Of a stretch of 64,000 nucleotides of DNA, positions 26,296 through 34,658 are shown in pieces. Both the position numbers and the translations under genes were made by a program. The notes beneath the pieces were generated by a model. It made no database searches. It saw only the letters and a list, made by a program, of their open reading frames with translations, and was not told the DNA's origin. The stretch is from positions 1 to 64,000 of the forward strand of contig CATYSO010000010.1 of the NCBI GenBank assembly GCA_958412345.1. Reading direction: 5' to 3'. Position 1 is the stretch's first letter, and every line of letters starts with the position of its first letter. This DNA is from an uncultured Collinsella sp. (GTDB taxonomy: Bacteria; Actinomycetota; Coriobacteriia; Coriobacteriales; Coriobacteriaceae).

Positions 26296-27456
26296 TCATG
26301 TCCTTTGGCTTGTAAGACAAAAGAGCGCGGGGATATACACCAAAGAAGAGATTCCGAGTGCGACAAGCAATATGACTCGAATGCCCGCGATGCTGCTCAA
26401 CACAGCATTGAACAGATAGAAAAGGATGGCGCCCACCGCCACCATCTGGCTTTGAACCGAAATCAGTGAACAGCGCATCGAAGAATCGGCAGCATTTTGA
26501 AAAATTGAGTATTTAATTGGAGCAAATAACGAGTACGCAACCGTCTGCAGCACATAGAACACGGGCAGCAAATAGGCCGGAGTAAAGGGAATCAAAAACA
26601 GAGCAGTCAGGAAAAGGCGCACGATGCCGCAAATACGCGCAAAGCGGCCCTTGTCGACATGAGCAATCGCACTGGGCACAATAAGTCCCATGGAGGCCGA
26701 AGCAAGGAGCTGGACCGCAATGGTCACACCCGAAGCGACGGCATTCATTCCGCGACCCGCAAGCAGCAGTGAGAAAAAGTCTTCCAGGGCGACAAAAGCA
26801 AATGCCTGAGAACAGTCCATGATGAACGCTGAACGAAGAATGCCATTACAGGCAATAGCGGCACCGATCATCTTCGGGCTAATCCCACGCTCAGGTGTCG
26901 CCGCAGTGCCCCCTCTCCGCATCTCAGGAATGCAGACAACGACAACCAACGTCAACACCATTGCGATGATATCTGCCGAAAGACCAATGAGATATGCACC
27001 GACGGACGAAATGAAACCGCCCACGCAAGCGGAGATGGCATAAGAGGCATAGAAAGCAAATCGCTCAACGACATTAAGTCTTACGAGCTGGTCCTGAGAG
27101 ACGCTGTCAATGTAAATCGCTTCGATAGATCCACTCACACATGCAACGGCAAAACCCTTGAGAGCGAACGCACCGATTAAAAGCAGAGGAGATCGGACGA
27201 GAAGCAGGGCGACGTAGTACCCAAGCATTCCCACAATGCCAACGAGGCCGCTCACCTTTCGTCCAAACCTGTCAGCAATATAACCAGTAGGAACCTCAAG
27301 AATGAACTTGCTCACTTGGTATGCAATCATCATGCTAGAAATCGCCACCATCGAGAATCCGACAAATTCAAGGTAAACCGTCAGAAAATACAAAATGGTG
27401 CTGAAGTTCGACAGAAAAACGAACGTCATATAAAGCAAAACCGTACGGTTTTTCAT
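26296..27456 (-). CDS. Major facilitator superfamily transporter
   Basis: A 386-residue protein with about 12 predicted membrane helices, no large domain besides. The loop-2/3 motif appears as GYIADRFGRKVSG, typical of MFS. The start at 27456 (MKNRTVLLYMTF) is supported by GGAGGGCGGAGT upstream; a longer reading to 27570 would add 38 non-membrane residues without a ribosome site. Base composition is more AT-rich than the flanking ackA and HIT genes. The LysR gene ends 120 bases upstream on the same strand, so it may control this transporter. Substrate unknown. Confidence 0.85.
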   Translation of the reverse strand: MKNRTVLLYMTFVFLSNFSTILYFLTVYLEFVGFSMVAISSMMIAYQVSKFILEVPTGYIADRFGRKVSGLVGIVGMLGYYVALLLVRSPLLLIGAFALKGFAVACVSGSIEAIYIDSVSQDQLVRLNVVERFAFYASYAISACVGGFISSVGAYLIGLSADIIAMVLTLVVVVCIPEMRRGGTAATPERGISPKMIGAAIACNGILRSAFIMDCSQAFAFVALEDFFSLLLAGRGMNAVASGVTIAVQLLASASMGLIVPSAIAHVDKGRFARICGIVRLFLTALFLIPFTPAYLLPVFYVLQTVAYSLFAPIKYSIFQNAADSSMRCSLISVQSQMVAVGAILFYLFNAVLSSIAGIRVILLVALGISSLVYIPALFCLTSQRT

Positions 27457-27576
27457 ACTCCGCCCTCCAAGAGTCAGCAATCTAAAATCGGAATCTTGGA
27501 AAAGCATGAGGGCAAAGCTGTCAGTTATGTGTTGCAAGGCGTCAATAATCACTTGACGTCTCGAAGCCAATTAATC

Positions 27577-28467
27577 TCACGAAGCAAGGTGACGCAATAG
27601 GTGAAGAAAAACCGTCTGGTGTCGATCGGTCCAGGCATTTTGTCGATAGCAAAAGTAGATGGGCAAGGCTACGTCATGCGAGCCTTCAATGGAGCACTCG
27701 CTCACTTCCGATCCATCTGATGCGAGAGAAGAGCCAGAAAAACCCAATATCAATCCCCCGGCTTGAAGAAACTCAGCCTGCGCTCTGTTTCCGTATTCGA
27801 CGTCGCGGAAGCGGAAATTAACCAGCTGAGCTTCGGGGCACTGATTGATTGCATTGAGACAGGGCGACAAATTAATGGGAACAGCTAACCTGCCGCCCAG
27901 TAACTCACGAATGGTCATAGCGTCAACAGATTGATGACCAGCTGGGCATGAAAGAACCCTGAGCTCCTTTTCACCCATATATTTTGAAGAAAGGACACTG
28001 TCCCGTGGTTCCTCAAACAAGATAGCCGCGTCCGAAATTCCAAGTATAAGTGATTCAAAGCATGTTGCCGTTGGCTGATGCCACACATCAAGATGAATCT
28101 GGGGGTGCGAACTCTCAAACGAGTCGTACCAGTTTTCGTCAAAAAGACGCCCCCGCCCATGAAGGCAGGGGGCGTAAAGACGAAAATGACCGTCGGGCGA
28201 AACACCCTGCCCCATCGACCGAGCGTAATTTTTGAGATCATCGACTTGCGCGAGGATTACGCGCGCGCGTCCCGCAAACTCTCGCCCTGCAGGAGACAAA
28301 ACGGCCTCGCCCGTCGACCGGTCGAGCAAAACAATCTGATACTCAGATTCCAGCTTTTTGATTGCCGACGAAACGGCCTGCGGACTCACATGAACGGCGC
28401 GAGCTGCTTTGCGCACGCCGCCATAGTTCGCTACCGCTTGAAGGTATCCGAGTTGAGAAAGCTGCAT
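27577..28467 (-). CDS. LysR-family transcriptional regulator
   Basis: A 296-residue LysR-type regulator. The winged HTH is at residues 1-60 (LGYLQAVANYGGVRKAARAVHVSPQAVSSAIKKLESE), then a linker helix and a periplasmic-binding-like effector domain. The effector domain has unusual Cys-rich spots and lacks close similarity I can name. It is transcribed towards the MFS gene, unlike the common divergent LysR arrangement. The start follows TTGGAGTAATCT. The ligand is unknown. Confidence 0.88.
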   Translation of the reverse strand: MQLSQLGYLQAVANYGGVRKAARAVHVSPQAVSSAIKKLESEYQIVLLDRSTGEAVLSPAGREFAGRARVILAQVDDLKNYARSMGQGVSPDGHFRLYAPCLHGRGRLFDENWYDSFESSHPQIHLDVWHQPTATCFESLILGISDAAILFEEPRDSVLSSKYMGEKELRVLSCPAGHQSVDAMTIRELLGGRLAVPINLSPCLNAINQCPEAQLVNFRFRDVEYGNRAQAEFLQAGGLILGFSGSSLASDGSEVSECSIEGSHDVALPIYFCYRQNAWTDRHQTVFLHLLRHLAS

Positions 28468-28508
28468 AGATTACTCCAAAGGCAGCCAAGTCGACGGGCC
28501 AGGCGCCC

Positions 28509-28844
28509 TCAGATGAGGTTCTCGCCCAGGTTCTTGCCGCCGAGGACGTGCATGTGGAAGTGCATGACGGTCTGGCCGGCGTTGACGCCCTTGTTGGAGA
28601 TGACACGGAAACCGTCCTCCAGGCCCTTGGCCTTGGCGGCTTCCTGAATGGCGTGGGCCATGGCGCCCATGGTCTCGGCGGGCACGTTGTCGGCGATGTC
28701 GCTGTAGTGCTTCTTGGGAATCACGAGCGTATGGACCGGCGCCTGGGGGTTAAGGTCGTCGAACGCGATGACCTGGTCGTCCTCGTAAACGACGGTCGAG
28801 GGGATCTCGTGGTTGGCGATTTTGCAGAAGATGCAATCACACAT
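28509..28844 (-). CDS. HIT family protein (HinT-like)
   Basis: A 111-residue histidine-triad nucleotide hydrolase. It begins MCDCIFCKIANHEIPSTVVYEDD, the standard HinT start with two zinc-binding-type cysteines, and ends with the triad HFHMHVLGG. HinT hydrolyses purine nucleoside phosphoramidates. GC content matches the core genome again, so it is a core gene between two AT-richer parts. RBS: AAAGGAACCAGCT. Confidence 0.94.
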   Translation of the reverse strand: MCDCIFCKIANHEIPSTVVYEDDQVIAFDDLNPQAPVHTLVIPKKHYSDIADNVPAETMGAMAHAIQEAAKAKGLEDGFRVISNKGVNAGQTVMHFHMHVLGGKNLGENLI

Positions 28845-28995
28845 AGCTGGTTCCTTTCTAGTGACAACGCAAAAAGTCGTGTTGTTCAGTGAAACACCAA
28901 AACAGTTTAGCCCACTTCAAAGATCCCAATTGAGCGAATTCTATTCCCCGGCAATCGCAATGGCCAGAGGGCTTCATCCATCCATATGCTCGTAC

Positions 28996-30216
28996 CTATT
29001 CAGAGCGTTTGACCTCGGGAATGATCAATACCGGGAGGACAGATAGACCATAAAGCAGAGTAATAAGCATCATTTGTTTGTCGTAATCTGAACCGGAAAT
29101 AGCCGCAATCCCAATAGGAAGCATATAAGAACCCAAAAGGCTAACTTCGGCCATAATGCCGCCAGCACTGCCTGCATAACGAGTGCCGATTTCTGCAAAT
29201 GAGACTGGCAGAGCCTGAACAACTGGACCCATCATGCTCGTAACGATGCCGCACACCGCAAGCAATACCCCCATGGACTTTAAGCCCGAGGCAAACCACG
29301 CAACCGCAATTGAAATGGAACCAAGAAGCCCGACAATCACAAGATACGGTCGCGTAAGGCGGCATTTGCCGTAAAGAATCGGAGCAATCAAGCAACCGAC
29401 AATCCCAGCAGCGGTTGTCAGCGCCGCCATTTCGCCGGCCGTCGAGGCATCGGTGCCTCGCACAAGCTCAAGAGCCTGAGGCAGCACACCAGAAAAGGCG
29501 GTCGTGGCAGCAAGTGAGAAAGCGGCGCAAATCGCGCAAAGCCAAACGTTGCGCGAGCGAAATGCAGTCAAAAGTGCTTGGTCGTGCTCAATGCCATCAG
29601 GAATAAGTGAGTCATTCTGCACGTTCCTACCAAATATGCTCCAGAAGATAGTCAGAACGGCCAACAGCCCTTCTGCAGCTGTATAGCCCATTAGCACGGA
29701 AGGCATAAACGCCGATGACGCCTGGGCCGCCGCGATGCCAAAGCAAGTCGCCGCATAGTAAATGCCCATCGCAACATCCGTCTTATCTGCAAACCAAAGT
29801 CCAAGCGTCTTTGCATTATTGGCAGTCAATGCCGCCATCCCCACGCCAATGCAAAACATCGAGACAAGTTGAGCAGGAAAGTTCGATAGGCTGATTATTC
29901 TGATCGCGCCGCCAACTAAGGAAACGCAAAACCCGCCAAGTATCACTACTTTGGGCCCAAACCTATCTCCAAGTGATCCGAACGGAAGACTAAAGAAAAC
30001 CGCCGCGAGCATTGGCGCCAGAAAGAGAGACGAGAATCCGACAGGGTCGATATTCATCTGAGGCATGATGACCGTGGCGTAGGCGGCGACCTGATACTGC
30101 ATATAGTTGCCCAAAAAACAGAGGCCACACGTCAACAGCAATATTAACCAGCGGTAACCGCTCGAAGCCGGCCCCTGCTCATCCCTGAGCGTTATTTCCC
30201 GTGCGTCACCGTCCAT
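28996..30216 (-). CDS. MFS transporter, tandem copy B
   Basis: A 406-residue MFS protein with 12 predicted helices. Segments GYRWLILLLTCGLCFLGNYMQYQVAAY and FGSLGDRFGPKVV closely resemble the neighbouring protein at 30291-31508, so the two are tandem paralogues. The start at ATG 30216 follows GAGGTG. It is third in the order esterase, MFS A, MFS B. Family resemblance is to the nitrate/oxalate-formate-like MFS branch; substrate not predictable. It lies in the lower-GC block. Confidence 0.85.
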   Translation of the reverse strand: MDGDAREITLRDEQGPASSGYRWLILLLTCGLCFLGNYMQYQVAAYATVIMPQMNIDPVGFSSLFLAPMLAAVFFSLPFGSLGDRFGPKVVILGGFCVSLVGGAIRIISLSNFPAQLVSMFCIGVGMAALTANNAKTLGLWFADKTDVAMGIYYAATCFGIAAAQASSAFMPSVLMGYTAAEGLLAVLTIFWSIFGRNVQNDSLIPDGIEHDQALLTAFRSRNVWLCAICAAFSLAATTAFSGVLPQALELVRGTDASTAGEMAALTTAAGIVGCLIAPILYGKCRLTRPYLVIVGLLGSISIAVAWFASGLKSMGVLLAVCGIVTSMMGPVVQALPVSFAEIGTRYAGSAGGIMAEVSLLGSYMLPIGIAAISGSDYDKQMMLITLLYGLSVLPVLIIPEVKRSE

Positions 30217-30231
30217 GGTGCCCACCTCACT

Positions 30232-30273
30232 TTAAAAATGGTCGCGTCCCCTATCATCAGGAGGCCGCGACCA
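30232..30273 (-). terminator. Terminator between the two MFS paralogues
   Basis: Arms TGGTCGCG (30239-30246) and CGCGACCA (30266-30273), followed on the minus strand by TTTTTAAAG. It lies downstream of MFS A, so MFS B may be expressed at a lower level. Confidence 0.7.
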
Positions 30274-30290
30274 TGCGAAACAGCGTTCTA

Positions 30291-31508
30291 TTATATTTCA
30301 GTGGCCTCAGGCATCTCGGCTTTTGCCGCAGCGCCAGTTTCAGGCAGCATCGCAATAGGCAAAACACTGGCGAGGAAGAGAATCGATTCGATCGTAAAGT
30401 TCAACGTCCAATTGTCGCCAGAAATTGACGAGACAATAACGGGAACAAAATAGGAGCAAAGAAGGCCAACGGTACCGATTATTCCGCCAGCGCTACCAGC
30501 ATATTTTGCACCAATCTCGGGAAGGTCAGGAGTCATTGCCTGAATAATAGGGCCGGAAAGAGCCGTCATAAAACCGTTGAGGACGAGAGCCACCCACATG
30601 ACGGTGCCAAGCGGCAAAAACCAGTTTGCAACCATTACAACAGCGGCAATCACCGTCGTTACAATGAGAAACGGCTTGTTCTTACCGAGCTTGAGGACGG
30701 CAGCCGGTCCCGCAAAACAGGCAAAGAAGCTGCCGACAGTAATGATTGCTGCCATAGATCCAGCAGTAGCAGTATCAACACCGCGAACGAGTTCGAGTGC
30801 AGACGGGAGAATTGCACAATATGCCGTGGTTGAAGCGAGGGTTAGGCCATAAGCCAAGGCAATGCACCAAACGCCGCGCGACTTTGCGGCAATCTTAATG
30901 TACTTCATGACCGGCTCGGGCTCGGGCATGGGCTCGCCCTCCGGGACGTTCCTCATAAAGAAGATCCACAGAGCAGCAGCTACAGCTTCGGCAATAGCAG
31001 CAACCAGATAAGACACGTCAAGCGAAGGAAAATAAGTGCTGAATGCCTGGGCTATCACGATGGACACACATGAGGCGGCATAAAAAACTCCCACGGCAAG
31101 GGAGGTCTGCTGTTTAAACCAGGAACCCAGTACCTTTGCCAGGTTGGCATTGAGCGCCGCAATGCCAAAGCCGATCATAAACATCGAAACGATCTGCATG
31201 GTAAAGTCATTAATCATGAAATAGCGCAGAAAGCCGCCCACGGCAGAAAGCACCATGCCAATTGACACGACAAGCTTAACGCCGTAGCGATCAGCAAGAG
31301 ATCCTGCTGGAATCGACAAAAACACAGCGGTGAGCATCGGCATCAGCATAAGATTGGTAAGTCCACCAGCATCGATACCGAGAGTCGTCATCACAACGAC
31401 GCCCCACGCTGAAACCTGATATTGCATGAAGTTTGCCATAAAACAAATGAGACAAACTACGAATAAAATCATCCATCGATAACCCGATAGCTTTTCTTCT
31501 TGAGCCAT
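30291..31508 (-). CDS. MFS transporter, tandem copy A
   Basis: A 405-residue MFS protein with 12 predicted helices, paralogous to the downstream copy B. It shares the opening SGYRWMILFVVCLICFMANFMQYQVSAWG and the loop PAGSLADRYGVKLV. The central loop has an acidic patch (PEGEPMPEPEPVMKYIK). RBS TAAGGAGAAAGAA. It starts 78 bases after the carboxylesterase gene, so probably imports an ester or exports the product of that hydrolase. This is context inference. Confidence 0.87.
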   Translation of the reverse strand: MAQEEKLSGYRWMILFVVCLICFMANFMQYQVSAWGVVVMTTLGIDAGGLTNLMLMPMLTAVFLSIPAGSLADRYGVKLVVSIGMVLSAVGGFLRYFMINDFTMQIVSMFMIGFGIAALNANLAKVLGSWFKQQTSLAVGVFYAASCVSIVIAQAFSTYFPSLDVSYLVAAIAEAVAAALWIFFMRNVPEGEPMPEPEPVMKYIKIAAKSRGVWCIALAYGLTLASTTAYCAILPSALELVRGVDTATAGSMAAIITVGSFFACFAGPAAVLKLGKNKPFLIVTTVIAAVVMVANWFLPLGTVMWVALVLNGFMTALSGPIIQAMTPDLPEIGAKYAGSAGGIIGTVGLLCSYFVPVIVSSISGDNWTLNFTIESILFLASVLPIAMLPETGAAAKAEMPEATEI

Positions 31509-31585
31509 TTCTTTCTCCTTACGCAGGGATAGTTCAAGCTGAATTCAATGGGGCTAATCAGCCCACTCCATTGCGGTTTCTTTCA

Positions 31586-33076
31586 CTAATCGTTGAGTAG
31601 CACCTCGTACATAGGACGGAACACCGAATCTTCTTTCGCATGCAGCGAATGCACCGGCTTCCACTCGTTGTCGTCAATTACCATATGAATGTGGTTCTCA
31701 GCGGTATAGGGGTCCCATGGCGCCTTGCCCTCAACAATCGGCTTGCCCGTCTTCGCAAAGCTGAACCACGCATCGTTCACTTCATCCGCGAGATGCGCTG
31801 GAGGATTGTCGCCCGTAAACATCAGACCACTCGCGGTATCAAGATTCTTGAAAACGAACGGCACCTCGATTGCGTGGCAAGAACCCATTCCCTCGACACG
31901 AGATTTATAACGGAACAAATAGTTGTACACAGGTTTAAACGCCGACTGCTCTTCAGCCATAAGGTCGGTGCCAACAAAGAAACCGGTTGAGTTCATAAAA
32001 TTGGTGTAATTCTCGGCAAAATCGCGCTCAGGCCATGCCTCTCGATATGCCTGCTCCCAGTAATCAATATCAATCTGATCATCAAAATGAATCGGGAATT
32101 GGCCGTGCCAGAATCCGGGAAGGTCATCGAAGTAGAAATGGAAATACGTAAACTCGTCCTCGGTACACCCAATCATAATATCGATATCCTTGGCTGCGCC
32201 CTCCGCCCAGGCCTTCATCGGCTTTTTAGGAAGGAAAGTACCGTCGCAAACCGGCGAGAAAATTAGCGACACTTCGTAAGTATGACGATCGCACCACACC
32301 TGCATGCCCTCAATGAGCTCGTCTGCCGACTTCGCCAAGAGATCTTGGGCGGTTTTGCATCCCATGATTTCGGCGAACTCCCGAGCAAAGTGCTCGCCGC
32401 GCTCACGGGTCTTATAAAGCTGGATAGGGCCGGATTCCAAAATCGCACGTTGGAAATACTTATTTGCCTCTGGCAAAATGGATAGAAGAGCCTGGCTGGA
32501 AGAACCTGCCGACTCACCGAAAAGCGTAACGCAATTGGGGTCACCGCCGAAGGCGGAAATATTCTCATGCACCCACTCGAGCGCGCGGATTTGATCAAGA
32601 ATGGCAAGATAACCAGCCTCTTTGTAATCCTCTCCACCCGGCAGGCAATCGAGCAGCAGCGATCCAAACAAGTTCAGACGGTAGTTAATCGAAACAATAA
32701 CGACATCCTTCGCTGCCGCAAAATTGGAGCCGTTATATAGCGGGTCGGCAGATCCGCCTGAGAAGTAGGCACCTCCATGGATATACACCATGACAGGAAG
32801 GTTCTTGCGCTCGTGTCCCCTGACCCACACGTTAAGGCTCAGGCAATCCTCCCCTTGCTCATGAAGCGAAGCGAGTTCGACTTCATCGATAAACTGCCTG
32901 GCAGAATGCCCGAATTCCACGCATTCAATTTCCTCATCGGAATCGTCAAGGCGCTCGGGGGCACGCCAACGAAGATCACCTACCGGTTGCTTTGCATAGG
33001 GGATGCCCAAAAATGCTTCAACCCCGTTATCGAGCGTCTTGCCCGAAACTATGCCCGTCCTAGTCTTGACCTTCAT
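31586..33076 (-). CDS. Type-B carboxylesterase/lipase
   Basis: A 496-residue alpha/beta-hydrolase of the carboxylesterase type-B family (PnbA-like). It has the N-terminal GIPYAKQPVGDLRWRAPE, the acidic signature EDCLSLNVWV, the oxyanion HGGAYFSGG and the nucleophile in FGESAGSSS near residue 190. A catalytic His is expected in the segment CHAIEVPFVF near residue 400. No signal peptide, so it acts in the cytoplasm on imported esters. It leads a minus-strand operon with two MFS transporters and faces a MerR regulator gene. Confidence 0.92.
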   Translation of the reverse strand: MKVKTRTGIVSGKTLDNGVEAFLGIPYAKQPVGDLRWRAPERLDDSDEEIECVEFGHSARQFIDEVELASLHEQGEDCLSLNVWVRGHERKNLPVMVYIHGGAYFSGGSADPLYNGSNFAAAKDVVIVSINYRLNLFGSLLLDCLPGGEDYKEAGYLAILDQIRALEWVHENISAFGGDPNCVTLFGESAGSSSQALLSILPEANKYFQRAILESGPIQLYKTRERGEHFAREFAEIMGCKTAQDLLAKSADELIEGMQVWCDRHTYEVSLIFSPVCDGTFLPKKPMKAWAEGAAKDIDIMIGCTEDEFTYFHFYFDDLPGFWHGQFPIHFDDQIDIDYWEQAYREAWPERDFAENYTNFMNSTGFFVGTDLMAEEQSAFKPVYNYLFRYKSRVEGMGSCHAIEVPFVFKNLDTASGLMFTGDNPPAHLADEVNDAWFSFAKTGKPIVEGKAPWDPYTAENHIHMVIDDNEWKPVHSLHAKEDSVFRPMYEVLLND

Positions 33077-33321
33077 TGCTTGTCCTTCCTCACTATTAAG
33101 ATGCTAGATCGATATGATTTAAGCTAGCTGGCTTGAAGCCATCTTAAAATTTGGAGAAAGTCAAAGGTCAACGACGTGTTTCAATGGAATACCAACTGGA
33201 AACCAGGCGCTTAAGACCGTTCACCTCGTCAAAACGACCGCTTGCCCGACAATGACGGTGTAACAAACATTAGAATAGCTCCAAGGTTTTGAGTGGCCCT
33301 AGGGCAGTCGGAAGGTGTGAC
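33077..33321. promoter_or_regulatory. Divergent promoter region, esterase operon / merR
   Basis: A 245-base AT-rich gap between divergently transcribed genes. MerR regulators usually act on a promoter with a long (19-20 bp) spacer here. I did not find a clean dyad; the gap is reported as the likely control region only by position. Confidence 0.4.
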
Positions 33322-34152
33322 ATGGAACGCGAGTTTTCCCTTAATATCAAGCAGACGGCCGGCCTCTACGGCGTAAGCGCAGACACCCTTCGCTATTACG
33401 AGTCAATTGGTCTAGTTGCCCCAAAGCGCGGAGCGAATGCCTACCGTGAATACAGGAAGGACGATTTCGGCAGGCTTAACATCATCATGTCAATGCTCAA
33501 CATGAATTACACGCTTAGCGAAATCAGGTCTTTCCTAGACAACCATTCACTCGAAACAAGCTTTGAGCTGTTCAGCAACGAACTTGACAGCATCGACGCA
33601 GCCATTGCAAAGCTATCGCAACGGCGCCGAAAGATCGAGCATTGCATGCAAAATATATCCATGTCGTTAAGAGCGCGCGAGGAGAAGCAATCGAGGGTGG
33701 TTCATAAGGGACCCCGAGGATATGTCATCGTAAGCGAAGACGAGCTAAGCGGCGACATAATTCCCTACGCCACCATTAAACGCATGAAAGAACTCGGGAT
33801 GGAAATCGACTCGATACACACGGTTCCAAGCTTCATCCTTGACCCATCGCGCAGGAGCACCGACGGTTGCTTGGTAGCAAAGAAAACGCTGCTTTCGCTC
33901 GGGTCAAGTGACGATAAAGGGTGTGAGATTTTCCCGGAAGGCGACTATCTTTGCAGGACAACCACCGGCCCTGCAGAAATAACGCCGATAGTATGGAGGG
34001 AAATGAACGAATTCATGGACCGGAATCGCCTCGTTGCCACGGGTCCCCTTTTAGAATTCTGGTATGTAAGCGAATACATATCCGACAATCAAGATGAGTA
34101 TTTACACACGCTTGAAATAATGGTTGAACCCAATGTAATTGAGAAGCGATAG
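33322..34152 (+). CDS. MerR-family regulator with BmrR-like effector domain
   Basis: A 276-residue MerR-type activator. The HTH and wing are at residues 1-70 (IKQTAGLYGVSADTLRYYESIGLVAPKRGANAYREY), then a coiled-coil dimer helix (about 80-115) and a C-terminal GyrI/BmrR-like ligand-binding domain (about 120-276). BmrR-type proteins respond to hydrophobic compounds. Start 33322 follows GGAAGGTG. It is divergent from the esterase-MFS-MFS operon and probably its regulator. Lower GC than the core genes. Confidence 0.88.
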   Translation: MEREFSLNIKQTAGLYGVSADTLRYYESIGLVAPKRGANAYREYRKDDFGRLNIIMSMLNMNYTLSEIRSFLDNHSLETSFELFSNELDSIDAAIAKLSQRRRKIEHCMQNISMSLRAREEKQSRVVHKGPRGYVIVSEDELSGDIIPYATIKRMKELGMEIDSIHTVPSFILDPSRRSTDGCLVAKKTLLSLGSSDDKGCEIFPEGDYLCRTTTGPAEITPIVWREMNEFMDRNRLVATGPLLEFWYVSEYISDNQDEYLHTLEIMVEPNVIEKR

Positions 34153-34217
34153 CATCTCAACTCATCTTTAGCGCGCCGAAAGGCAAGCCACATTCACCCC
34201 TAATGACCCAGCCACCT

Positions 34218-34329
34218 GGGTAGTCTTTTTGGGACGGGGCTTTTTTGACTACTTTTGGCGCGAACACAAGCGTTCGGCGAGCTATCGCGCAAAGGTAGTC
34301 AAAAAAGCCCCGTCCCAAAAAGACTACCC
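34218..34329. repeat. Nested palindrome 4, 35-bp perfect arms
   Basis: Arms 34218-34252 and 34295-34329 are perfectly complementary over 35 bp. The centre contains a smaller CGAAC/GTTCG hairpin within GCGCG/CGCGC. It lies between the converging merR and xseB genes. The arms contain T6 and A6 runs, so it could terminate in both directions. Confidence 0.9.
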
Positions 34330-34349
34330 CAAAGTGGGCTGCGAGGTGG

Positions 34350-34616
34350 TTAGAACGAGAGGTTGTCCTCGGTGTTGGCGGCTTCGCCGTCGGCGAGCAC
34401 GTCGTTGCCGTCGACGTCCTTAAGGAGCACCGAGACCTTCTGCTCGGCATCGGACAGGCGGGTACGCAGGCTCTTGAGAAGCTCGACGCCGCGGGTGTAG
34501 CTCTCGAGCGATTCCTCGAGCTCCATGTCGCCCGACTCCAGGCTGCGAATAATGAGCTCCAGCTCCTGCGAGGCCTGCTTGTACGTAAGCTGCTCGACCG
34601 GGGTCTTCTCTGCCAT
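34350..34616 (-). CDS. xseB: Exonuclease VII small subunit
   Basis: An 88-residue, mostly helical, acidic protein with the XseB pattern LTYKQASQELELIIRSLESGDMELEESLESYTRGVELLKSLRTRL. It binds the large subunit to form exonuclease VII, which degrades single-stranded DNA. Start follows AAAGGAAATAGAT; it lies 42 bases after xseA on the same strand. Confidence 0.93.
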   Translation of the reverse strand: MAEKTPVEQLTYKQASQELELIIRSLESGDMELEESLESYTRGVELLKSLRTRLSDAEQKVSVLLKDVDGNDVLADGEAANTEDNLSF

Positions 34617-34658
34617 ATCTATTTCCTTTCCTAAAGGTCTATCACTATGAAACGCGGT

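Noticed and set aside
28145..28173. CGCCCCC/GGGGGCG inverted repeat in the LysR gene
   Set aside because: It is inside coding sequence with a clean protein frame and a single occurrence.
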